From contig NC_134026.1 of the NCBI RefSeq assembly GCF_964204645.1, positions 2,356,001 through 2,420,000 on the forward strand: a stretch of DNA of 64,000 bases, in the 5' to 3' direction. Made by a program: the position numbers and the translations under genes. The stretch's first letter is position 1. Each line of letters starts with the position of its first letter. The DNA comes from Tubulanus polymorphus. Taxonomy: Eukaryota; Nemertea; Palaeonemertea; Tubulaniformes; Tubulanidae. Shown piece after piece: positions 24,278 through 37,500 of the stretch. The notes beneath the pieces were generated by a model. That model did no database searches and was not told where the DNA came from. It saw only the letters and a list, made by a program, of their open reading frames with translations.

Positions 24278-27200
24278 TTAATAATAATAATAATAATAAT
24301 TATGATAATAAAGATAATTAAAATCATTGAATTCTTTTAGTAAACATACGACGCTCTGTAAATCATTAATCAGCTAATCAATTACCTACCTACCTACCTA
24401 CGGTGACTACATCTAAGTTACTATATATAAATCTATTGAGTTAAAACTACTACAGTACTGTTTTCTTCAAGAGGCGAATCATTCATATAAAACAACAGAA
24501 TAATCAATCTGAATAATCAATTAATAGTAATAATAATAATAATGATAATTATAGTTATCTCTCAGTTTGACAAGTATATCTATCTTATATATGTATATTT
24601 ATATATATATATATATATTTGTATGTATATATATTGTATGTTAATACTTCGTTTATTCACATCGACAAAAACATGAATGATTGATACAATGAGATATGTG
24701 CAAAAAATAAGCAATGAATTCGTCGCTGTTTGAGACGCCGTAAGTTCGAGATTCTCATGATTTCAGATTCGAAATTCGTCGTAATATCGGTGAAAAACGT
24801 TGACTATCAGATCTAAACTTCTAATTGAATTTCTCAAAAGTGTAATGCGCGCAATAGTTGAGCAGTAAAATATCAATCGTCGCGCATTTTGCCAGAAAAG
24901 TGCAAATCCATTGTTAATACGCACCCATAATCTCATCGTCCCAATGGTGGCAAACACCTCAGCATAAGGCGACAATAAGGGGATTTTATTCAAAATCAAA
25001 ATTATAAATCTATTTAATATATGAATAGTATCCGATGAGAAACACTAGTTTCGTTAGATCGTTTTCTGAAAAAATATACATTCATAGAGCACATTTAAAT
25101 GAACTAGTGTTATCTTCACGAGAGAACGCGTTTACGCACGCATTTCCTTCGTATTCCAATTATCTATATATAGAGAGATATTCAGAGATAATTGTAAAAA
25201 TTCCACACAATAAATTCATAACAACGTACAAAAAATAGAAACATCTTTTTTTTCAATTCCATAGAATGTTAAAATCTGGCCTCGTAGTGTTTTTGACTCA
25301 TGCCTTTTAAAGGCTATTTAATAGGCTCTCCATTGAATGCCGAGTTCAGCTATGTTATTTCAATAATATCCAAAAACTGCGTCAACCTTCTAAAGGTTTT
25401 TTGTCTGTCATCAAAATACGGCTAATTTTCTACTTATAGAACGTAGCTGAACTGGCATTCAATAATCAATATTTGGTCTACTGCTACACTATATCATTTT
25501 ACCTAGCGCTAAAACTAGACTCATCAAATTGTCAGTAGCACCATTTGTTTATATCTTTTTTTGGGGGAGAAAAATATAGATATTTCCTGAAATTTGACAC
25601 ACTTATTATTCACTGTTTTTTTTTTCTTCATATACATATATAAATTCAGATAAACCGATTTTCTTCGTCGGAACGCTGGCTGTGGATGAACAATCCATAG
25701 ACAGACAGGTATAGACAACCCATAACGATACTAATTACAATAGTAATGATATAATAGAATCATTGAATCATAAACAGACCATAAAATGATCACAAGAAAA
25801 AGTGAGAAATCTGATTTTTGATTAAATCTGAAAGGCACGAATACTGAGAAGTAAAAACTGTTTACAATGTTTGTTTTTAGAACCACCGTACAATGACGTA
25901 AACATGAATACAAAATGTTCAACAACAACACGCAGTTGTACAATAAATTTGTACATGATTATAATTCACGCTGAAAGTGACCAATATCATCACTGCAGTA
26001 AATTTACACTTGTTTGTGTAATAATATTATCAATTATCCCTCTCGAAAGTGGCGTAGTCATGAGTTGAATACAATACGACAGGTCGATGAGCTTGGCGAT
26101 CAAAAAAGCAAAAATATGCCGTTAAAATCGAACTCGTATAGCAAAGTTCCGTTTCTAATGAAGCGGGCGCCTCACGAAAAATGAAATTCGGGGTACGGGT
26201 GACAACAATTGATGTACATTGAAATTACACTTGATTTTGCTAAGCGTAAGCCTTTCAAATAAGACACGGGCTTTGGTATGAAGCTTCCAAATGTTCGTAT
26301 AAGCCAACTTTTAGTAGTTATTAAACCCCACAAAAAATAGATAAATAATTACAAAACGGGTTCGATTTACAATTGATTTGAGTAGTTCTTTTTAAGGCAG
26401 CAGTTGCTCAGAAAACGTGTTTATGTATTTACCCAATAGCAACAGCATTCATACCAATAATAGTGATGCAGACTGGAGTCTTACCACTTCATTCAATACA
26501 TAGGCAAGACTACAGCCTTATTAACAAATACCGGTATATGATAGGTGGGATTGCGATCAAAGTAACGTTTTGTTCATATGGATCATTAGTTGTTCTAAAT
26601 TGATGACAACATGTCCGTTTTCAAAGAACATACATAATCAGCAGTTGACAGTTTTTCAATCTCAAAATATATTCCAAATCGTGATATTATTTCCGGTTAT
26701 GCTTTTCACTGCCCTGGGAAAAGTTTCGTTCATTCTTTTTTAAACGTTGGGCATTTACGTGTACCTGAACTCGTAATTGAAATTATCGTCTATTTCGTAA
26801 TAGACTCTGTAATTTAGCGTACAATTCGAAACTTTCGACGATGAAAATACATGCATCTAATGGAATGAAAGGGTGATATTTTTTTGATTGCAAAACATAG
26901 GCATAATCTCCTCGATATATAGATAATATATATATATATATGTAAGTATATACAAAAAATAAGCATATGTCCACTTTTAACAGCAAAATTTCTGAACAAA
27001 ATATACACGAAGGCTCCATTCTTTATACGGAGCATTAAATTAGATATTAGCTGAATATCAATGCACCAACAACAGCAGTTTATAAAACATATGGCACTCA
27101 CAGAGGAGAGATATATCTACTACGCGTTTATTTCTTCAAAATTCCCAGTCTTCAGATCTACTATCTGTGACTAAGTTTTTCTCTAATTGCTCGATCGTGT

Positions 27201-30200
27201 CCTTGCGGTCGACGTCGTCCCAGTTCTCCGCGACCGAATCGATCGCTTTTTGCAGCTTCATGATTTTGTCGTTTTTGCCGAACTCAGATCGTCGCTCTTC
27301 CGACGGGCCGTCTCCGTTCGTCGACGGAGTTTCAGATCTATACAGAGATTCGGCAGACGACGGTTGTTGTATCGCCGGCGTAGACCGCGCGCTCAGATCG
27401 CTCACTTCCATATCGTCGACTGTGCCATCTTGTCGCAGCGATTTCTCCAGTTCAACGCCTTGATAAACCCACTGCGGCTTCGCGCATTTCCGTTTGTTGA
27501 CGCTAAACGCTTGTCTATTATTATTGTTTTTCGGTTGCGGCGAAGGCACGTTCGTTATATCGTTACATACACTTTCGCCGTCCGAATTTAACTCTGTTTT
27601 TAATTTGACGGCTGCGTCGAGACTGCTTACTGACGACGTACGACTCATGTTAACAGCCTCAAATGACGGAAACATCCATTGAGTCAATTCTCGTTGATTA
27701 TTATTTCCTCCGAACTGACTACTACTAGTTAAATCAGTTGACATTTCACTATTATCTGATAAATTATCTCCGTCCTCCATTTTCGGACGATCCGAGTCTG
27801 AAGTGGGAGTTGTAGGTGGGTGAGCTTGCTGTTTTGTTCGCATGCGATGGTTATGAAACCAATTGATTACAGTTTTCGAGTTGACACCGAGCTGCGAGGC
27901 CAACGCTTCGATCGTACTCTGATTCGGGTACGGATCCTGCAGATACGTGTTACGCAAGGTTTCTTTTTGTTCCTCGGTGAAGAAAACTCGCGGCCGCTTC
28001 ATATGACTATTCGGTGATTCCGATATTAGGTCGAGTTCCATACTGCCTTTTCTTTTACGATTAGCTACAAAATGAGAGAACAAATTCTTATTTTCGCCAT
28101 CATTGATGAAATTTAGAAGAGAAACTCAACTCTGTAGATGGTATGTCACCTATTTGTCGCACTATATCCGTGTTGTGGCGATAATATAAAGAGAATCCCA
28201 CAATTATAACGAAAAGCAATCTTATGTCTGAAAAAACTGACTATTAGGATATAGTTGAAACATTGAATAAACTACTTGCTCAAGGAAACATTTTTGGACT
28301 TAACAACATTATTTTTCATTATCATTGTTGGATTCTCTTTATATATTGGTACGTATTTGTATAAATCTATTATTACCTTTCATATGTGATCTATAAGCTC
28401 GTAGTTTCTCCACATTATATGGATCACTCAACCATTTCTGCATTTTAATGAACGGCTCTCGTCCTTTCAGACTCAGCATGTGCCAAGGTTTCGGCTTCGA
28501 CAGCAGTTCACTGACCGAACCTTGACTCAACGCGAGTATCGACTCTCCGAACAGCCTCTGACCGAGATTACTAGCCTGTAAGACATCTTTGACTTTACTC
28601 GTCAGCGCTAACGTGTCGATTTCACCGGGAACGGCAACGTCGTTGTTGTTCGTCGATTGTTGGTAACACGGTGAATTTTGCGGCTCCGATTTGACGATGG
28701 ATAACGGCGTGGAAGGTTGAGAGATTCCGGGACTGTGAAGCGGCGATGTATCGATTGAATTTCGTTCGGGATGAATCGGAGCAGGTTGAATTATAGGTGT
28801 AGTCGTCATTGATTGCGGCAAACCGCCTGAAATACAACATCAACATATATCATCTATTCAGTTTTAAGAAGCCGAATATGAAATCGAGAAGAAATGTGTT
28901 ATTTACCTTGATTGATGTAAACAACGTTGCTGCTTCTCATGAGTTTATCGGGAGCTATACGATATTGACTAGCGACCAGTTTAGGAATGGCTTCTGTATC
29001 CTCCAGAAATATCTGCATTCGAATGAACGGTTCTCTTCCTTTCTGAGTGAGCATGTGCCACGGTTTCGGTCGCGCCAGTAGATCGCTAACGCTGCCTTGA
29101 GATAAACCGAGAACGTGTTCGCCGAACAAACGCTGACTGATCGAATATTGACTGAGCATCTCCTTCACCTTTTTCACTAAGTCATCCGTATTTATGTGCG
29201 AATAATGGTCGAATTGTTCCTGCGTTATAGGGGGCAGCACTGCCCGGAGTGGTTTCTGAGGAGGGAATGGCATGGTGGATTTGTTAACGAGAGAGTTGGC
29301 TATGGACTGCATGTGTTGCAGAGGTGACATCGAATTAACCGGATACGGGCAATCAATCGCGAAATTAGTTTCCGACCGAGGACGTACGAGGCAGAAGGCA
29401 CTGCCAGCGTGTCGGACTTGGTCCGTTTTTTCAGCAGTGTTGATATCAGTGTGATTGGCAGGCGACTTCCTCACGTTGTTGTGCGAAGCTCCTCCCCCTC
29501 CACGGTCTGTAGATGATAGATCCAACGGCTCGTTTTCGAGTTTGACCTCTCTGTGATGAACTAATCCTATTTCGTGTCCGTTCTGTTGCGGTAAATTCGG
29601 AATCAAATGTCGATACATTCCGTTCTCTAATATATTCAAACTGAGGTTAGTTTCGTGTTGTGAATTCTGAGCTAGTTTCTGCAGTTCTAATTGATATTTA
29701 TGACATTCCGGTAGGTTTCCCATCTCCTGTGCAGCCTGCGCGAGTTTCATCAACTCTTTCTGATAAATACGTCTGACGATCTCCTGCGACATTCCCGCAT
29801 CGTCCGATTGCTTTTGCCTCGATATTTCAGATCTATCTTTCTTCGGCGATTTCGGGCGTTCGTTCTTCTCTTTCATTTCAGGGGGACGAACGGTGCCGTT
29901 GATGTACGGAACTTGACTGTTGGCCATTTTGGCCAGCTCATTTTGATAAATACTCGACACCATTTGACTAGTCATATGTGACTGGAAGATAAAAACGCGA
30001 ATAAATTAGTTAAAACACATGATATTCAACATAAACTAGCTGCAAATGTTGATAACGAAGCAAAAGCCATTTTCTATAAAAATTCATAGTCATGCTATGA
30101 AGACTTATATATCGTTTGATAGAACAACAATTATAAAAAGAACAATCACAAAGTCACAAAATTATATAAAGATCAACATTAAGAATGAGAGAACTAGCGT

Positions 30201-31555
30201 TAATAGGACACCGACCCACAGTATGGAATATTCTGTAAGCAGTAGAGCCGTTTCAAAGAAAGCTAAAACATTGCTGAGAGCTCGTATTGAGCTCGATTAA
30301 ATCCCAGTCGCTCAGTCATAATTTGATGAATAAACATGAATGAAAAGCACAGTAAACGTCGAATGCCTGTGGGTTGCATTTTTACCATTGTAAGACTGTA
30401 GTGATTTAAGCCAATAAGGTCTGCCAGTGGTACCTTTTCTTGTTGTTGTTTACTCTGTATGGCTTGCTGCGCATCGCTGAGTATCTGAGCTATTCTTTCT
30501 TCCGTAGCCGAATCTTCGTGTTTATACGGCGACATAACCGGCTGAGTACCTGAAAATAACAATCCGAAATCGACGAAATAACGATCGCGTTTCGCATTCC
30601 AAAATATTCAAGTCGTTTTTAACGGCTCTGATAAATTTACCTTTTCGCGGTGATATAGCTTTCAGAGCGACGACGTTGCGCTCGTCGGACGCCCAAGCGT
30701 GCATCTTACGGTAAGATTCGCGTCCTTTCTCGGTCAGTTTATCCCAATGTTTGGGTTTCGACAACAATTCGCTGACCGTCCCCTGAGATAGTCCGAGCAC
30801 GTGTTTCGCGAATAGTCTTTGTCCGATGTTATTCGTGCTGAGAATTTCACGGATTCGCTGCGAAACGTCAGCGGTATTCAATATATGAGAATTATTATTC
30901 TCCTTTTGTGCGATGCTCTGCAACTGTTGCAGTGAGCTACTGTCCGCAGAGTCCGCTAAACTATCTATGCTGCCATTTTGATATGTTTTCGGAGAATTGC
31001 TCAGCGTATTATCGGGCGCGACGTAACCGAATCTAATATCGCTCTCTTTGAACCCGTTTTCGGTGGTCTCAGATTTCTGAGACGGAGTACTGGGGTGGGA
31101 AGGAGAAGATGCTCCACTCGCACCGTTCTGGTAATCGTGATGGACTTGCGGAGCTTCGGCGCTATTTACAACGACGCATTGCTTCTCCTCCGGTTGTGCG
31201 CCTGCAAGAAAGGTGTAACAATGCCATAAGAACGATCATGCAACACAGAATGACAACAGCCAAAATCATCGTCAAAAAAATCAACAAGACGAAACTTGTC
31301 GAAACAAATTTTCTTTTAGTATTTTCGTCATAAGACATTTGAGTCTCTTGAGATAATTTTGCTATGAATTGAGGGGTATGCTGGCATAGACACCTTTCTT
31401 GCTATCGGCATATAAATATATATATACATATACATATATATAAACGGCTATATGTATAAATATACATATATATATATAAATAAATGTAAGTGTATGTGAC
31501 ATATGAAAATAACACATTCAATGTTGCAACAATGAGTCTAACGGTTAAAAATTTG

Positions 31556-31587
<32 letters not shown>

Positions 31588-34500
31588 TCACACATCCGTT
31601 GAAGCCACCAATAGATGGCGACACTAAAGAAACATGGATGTCTACATTTCCTAAAGCACATTAAATCTAAGTGTCTATACCACCAACTATACTATCGTTG
31701 ACCAGTATTTGTAGCAACATGCAACGGTATTCTAATATCACCTCTAATTCGAGTACTTTTTTGCCAGTTTGTATTTTTTTTTTCGACGATTCTCTATGAT
31801 TCAAGCTAATGAAAAAAGGAGTGAGAGTTTTATTGCGAAGACTATTTCAATGATATCATTATTTTCTGATTATGCTTATGATTTGAGCGTGATGATCATG
31901 AATTTCAGAACCATCATCAAGTTGTTTGTGACAGATTTTATCATTTCTGTTTTTATCTTTATTCACGGTTAGAAAATACATATTTAGCTTTTGGCAAAAC
32001 GTCTTGCCGGTTTTCAGCGTTCATTCAAATTGTAAAAACCGATAATTCCAGCTTCAATTCATGGGAGACTTGACATTTTACGAATGTAATTCTATTTCTT
32101 CATATCCCGAGGTCGAGTTGCATTTATCTCCGCGCAGACCAACCATTTTAAAACAATTACTACGTAGACTTATATATGTGTGTATATATACATATAATAC
32201 ACGGCTGGCATATACGCCAGCGGTAACAATTGCATCAACCCAAAACCTTCTCGGATAATACGGAAATAATCGAAAATTTCTGCAAACCATACGATAATGA
32301 TTTCAATTTGAAAGCGACGATTTAATTAATGTTTGTATAATGATGATTTGTAGATTTGTAGCGTTTATTTGTATCTGCGGTGATAATATGAAAGTGATTT
32401 GTCAGGGTTGGTGGATAGGGGAGAGGAAATCCTAAGCTGGTAAGGTGTCTATAATGCCGATCTATACTAGAAGTGTAAAATTCACCATGCATATATTGGC
32501 CACTAACCTGTAAGTTCGGAGTGCGACACTTTTAGATGGGTGTTCTCCGTTTGAAGTTGTTTGTTCTTTTCGAGCAGTAGAATTTCTAATGTTTTACCGT
32601 GTTCAAGCGATTCTCCGTCGCGCGACTTAAACTCGATCGATTTCATAATTCTGAAAAAAAAAATATCATCGAATAAAATACCTATTCATCTTCGTTTGCG
32701 CGACGCGTGTATCGCGTGTATCTTTTCAAACGTCAAAAATCATTATTCCAACTTGAACCGAAATCAACCGGGTTCGAGTTTCAAACATTTTGCTGATGGC
32801 ATAATAAACATTCACCGGCGTGCAATATATGAATATTATGCACAGACACCGGAATTTCAACAAATCGATCTCATTTCTTACTCTAACTCTCGTTTGATTT
32901 CTTCATAGTCTTCTTGAGATTTCATGCGTTCCTCGAGTAACTGGAAGGCACGACTTTTAGCAGCTAATTCTTCTTCTAATTTGGCAATCTACAAAAAATA
33001 TATATATATGTTTGCGTTGAAAATTTCATGAAATCTTACGGACAATATATACACTGGAAGTTGCTCACAGAAGGGATAGTAAATGCTCTAACAATAATTG
33101 CATCCTAAGCGCTGGCAAGACAAAAAAGTTGATTAATGACTCAAAATCGGAAATCATGAATGCAGATGAACTTGATCTGCATCTCGTCCATCAAGATACT
33201 GGCAACATCTAACAATAGTCCTCAATAGTAACAACCAGGCAGCCAAAACATAGGTCAATTTTTTTAACAGCCGCAAACCTGATATGATATGATATTTCTA
33301 TCATAATGAGCTGAAAACTTTGCAAAATAGGCAACAGTTGATAACATTTTCACCTTTCCAGGTATTGAATTTTTTTCATATTCAGTTATTCAACTGCGAG
33401 TCAAATGCAGTATATACTGCAGAAACTGGATCCCTGTATTTCAATAATCTATTCAAAGTACAAGTATTCCAAATCAATTCTATTTGAAGTTTTTCAACAC
33501 GTTATACTATTAACACATAATCCATCGGCAACGTTTAACACCCTTTAGCGTAAATTTAAAAGTAACCATGGTTACGTACCTGAGCAGATGTAGTTTCTTT
33601 CATTTTCGATATTGAGGCCTGCAGCTTCTGGACATCCTCCACCAATTGAGCGATCTAAAAACAGGTTATACCATGGATACATTTTCAATTTTCCAATTTG
33701 ATGATTAGATTTCGATGACAATTTTTTGTCTAGCAAATTAGAACTGTATGGTGCTGCCATCTGTATTGTCCTAATTTCAACACAGGGATAATAAAGTCGA
33801 TTTACCTCTTTTTCTTTGGCGACGAGTTCAACCTCGAGACTCGATCGCTTCAGAATATCAATTGCTTGTTCAACATCAGGTGCGTGCTGCATCTGTTCGG
33901 CCTGGTGCAGATTCTGATTTGCCGACATGAGTTGGGTTTTCAGTTGCTCAACTTCCCGTTCTGAAGCGGCTACTCGCTACAAAATACAACACCAAAATAA
34001 ACAAAATTACTCTCGAGTGATATAATTTCCAGCTCTAACAAGATTAATATTCACGAGAAATTTCATTTACAGGCAAAACTGCGGTTTAAAAAAAAAGTAA
34101 AATAATTTCTTTTCTATTTTGATAGAACCCTTTTCGAAAAATCCCCAATAAAAATGAAATAGCGACGAGGATATTATTCCTTCGCCCACTCAAATTAATT
34201 GATAATCAGACTGTAATCCTTATTTGAATATAATTACGCCTTAATCCAGATTTGAATTTGAATAAATAGATATATTCCTAATGGTTTTCACACCACATGA
34301 TAGAGATCATTTTACATCACCTAGGAATGATAGTTGATCACTAATCATTAATAAATCACCTGACACTTCCATATGTTCAACAAAAATTCAGTCAATCTAT
34401 GCAGAATTAATGATTGTTTTTAATACTCACTCGCGGCCGTGTATATATTTTGCATTGAATAATAACCATATTGCCTGCACCGTATTGAGATTTGCGAAAG

Positions 34501-37500
34501 CATATTGTATTATATCGATGGTACAATACATTGCGCTTACTACGCACTGTCGAAAAAACAACACCTTTTAAATCCTAACAACAATACGAAATGAAAACAA
34601 TCCGAAAAACCCGCCGATATTCGACAAAAAAAAATAATACAAAACTATCATTTGAATTGAAGTAGTTGAAAAAATTTCAATTCTCAAAAAGACGATCATC
34701 GAATAGAACAAATAAATATTTCCTAAAACAATCGGCCAAATCTCAGAATCAACCGATAAATACACAAAACCCCGATAAAATAAACTATTCAATTCGCATC
34801 AAATCTTAAAATCTCAAACCATTAAACGATATTAATAATACCTTTTTCTTCATTTTCGAGCGTTTACGCAAAGACGAAAATCCAGCCATACAGAAACGAA
34901 CAAGAGAAAGAACGGCAAGCGAGCGTTTTATAACAAACAATCTCGCCGTTCGTTTAACTCTGACACACGATTCGATCACAACAACAACAACGTAGAATAA
35001 CAATAGTCAATAGCGGTGGCATCTCTTCTTCATCGGAACATCCGTGAAAAACGACACAGTGTCCGAGACACGATCATTGCGTGTCTGTAACGCAGTACAT
35101 TCATCATCCAACTGCTGCGTGACTGACACAAGCTGTGGTTTTTGTTCAGGTAAAAGGCATTGATCCGAGCAATTGATTATCATACGAGGCCGATTGAAGA
35201 ATTATACCAATAACTGAGCACCTGCTGCAAGTCAATCAAGCCTAATGTATCTACTGCCGTCATGCGTCGAAATCGATAACACTACCGGCGACGACTGCTG
35301 CCATCTAGCGACTGTTCGTCGTACTACGATCAATTCGCCCGAACAATAAAACCAATCTATAATCGGTGTGATCGAGTGATATCTCTTTGTCTCGATTCCG
35401 ACTGCCGTATTTGAAGCTTCTCTCAGTCATTTCGTTCGTTCGTTTTCAACAAAGAAAAGCGAACGTTCGCCGAATAGCGCCGCGACTGTATTAAAGACGA
35501 CTCGAATCTCAAGTGCTCCGGAGCACCAACAATGAACAATTGGTCTCGATTTGATTACGTGCGTATGCGTTTTTTAAAAAGCGGCCACAGTTTTCTTTAC
35601 GGCGCGAAATAGAATCAACACTTAAAAAATACCGATTTGCATAATAGAAAATAAATCATAAAATAACATAATTCAATCCCGAATATAACAATAGATCGTT
35701 ACTATATTATATATACTAGTATTCTTAGTACTCACATGAACGTTGCGCATATTCCATTATTGTAGATTTAAAAAAAACCCCGAAGAGCAGTTCGTAACCG
35801 ATCTCAACGAAATAACTGACTGAAGAAAGAGTCAAGAGAGATGATGGGTAGAGGAAACTGCATCTTCATCTATAGATGAGCTAGATACTGATAGGTGTAC
35901 ACAGCGCACTGTTTATATATACAACAAACCCGACAGTACAGTTTTATATTTTACCTATACATTCCCCGGTTATAAATCAAAGCGAATCACGGAAACAGCG
36001 CATTTTTGAAACGGGAAACATGAAAAAAAAAGCAGCAACAGCAGCAGGAAACAACAGATGCAGCAACAACGCACAATGAATTATAGACGCAACGCTCATA
36101 TTTTCAGTTTATATAGTTTTTGTTTATTTTCAAGTCACGACGATGAAAGGAAAATCACTTTTCATCCGTTTTTGAGGCTGCGTTACAAATATTGAGATCT
36201 ATTTACAAATAATTAGATTTTTGAATCGCTTGAACTCTTTTGCATCTTTGTTATTTGATTAGATTTTATTAATCATAGTCGAGTCTTTGAAGTTTTCTAT
36301 AAAAACCTTCAAGTTGTTCGGAGATAGAGAAACCGATCAGGATCAGTTATCATTACGATTAGACTTTAAAAAATGTCATAGTTTATATACGCACGTATAT
36401 TAAATATGACAGCGCAATTCAATACACATTTGAAAATGCGATCGAAATTTCTACTTGAAATTACTGATAGATGATTGAGAGCACCTGCCATCTCATCGAA
36501 ATAGTCAATCAGTATACAATATGAGCAGTTATACTTCTACTATACAGGAAGTAACCAGTAATTATTGATATGACAGTTGGACCATCTGCTGCGTTTGTCG
36601 TAGTACTACCTTACTGTGCGTGCACCACCGACAGAGAGTCTAATCAAAGTGTCATAACCATCGATGATTGAAGTGTCCAACGCCTTAAAACTACACCACG
36701 CGAATTTTAATAATCAAAACGTTTTGTCTGATTTTGTACACATCATATCCAGTATATTCAATAGAAGTCGTCTGATTCACATTGACCACTGACAAGTCAG
36801 TGTATCTATTTCGGACGCGACTATCTCGACATCGCCTTTCAGCACAAATAACAGTAATTTGATATCGAAAATAGGTTTAATCGAAAATTAACTAGAAACC
36901 ATTCTGATCTTGAGAGTATCTCGGCAATAGAGAGTAGAAACTCCACCTCAAATAGTGAATGGTAATTAGGTCTGCTGATTTTACTGTCATAGGCAAACTT
37001 CATTCGAAAGTTCACTTCTTTCAGAACCCGAGGAAAGAATCACTTCAATCGTGATTTGGTTATCGATAGCGATTTCAGATATCTTGCTCGAAACTAAACA
37101 ACAAATCATTGCACATCGCAGACTTAAGTTTCGAAACCTTCGAAACCAAAATTAAAATGTCAACATATATTCGATATTCTCATTATTCTAGCCCGGTTTT
37201 CTTTCTATTCAATGCGCTTGATTTTTTTCGTGAAAATATATACAATGTGTTCTCCGGTTCATTAACGATATATCGTTCAATAACAGCGAGTTATTCGAAA
37301 TACCGTACCCGGGTAAAATTGATAGTCAAAAGAAAATATAACAAAACGCGGGTGATCATACGCAGGGGAATGAGATAACAAAAGATAAAATATAATTCTA
37401 TCTATTCAAGAATTTGAGATCAACAGCTTTCATTTTTATGATCTCGAGAAATCTCGAGAAACCGTCGAACAGAAATCAGAGAAAGGAGGCGAGCGGCAAA

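Larger units (their letters stand above)
19489..27135. other. CUX 3' region and CASP-spanning intron
   Basis: No coding exon was recognised between the CUX stop and the first CASP-only exon. It should hold the CUX 3' untranslated region at its right end and intron DNA of the CASP transcript. Features seen: ATT/AAT microsatellites (20440-20473, 22914-22930, 24247-24301), a short TA tract near 24600, and an inverted repeat at 21229-21290. Open frames here lack motifs. Confidence 0.6.
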
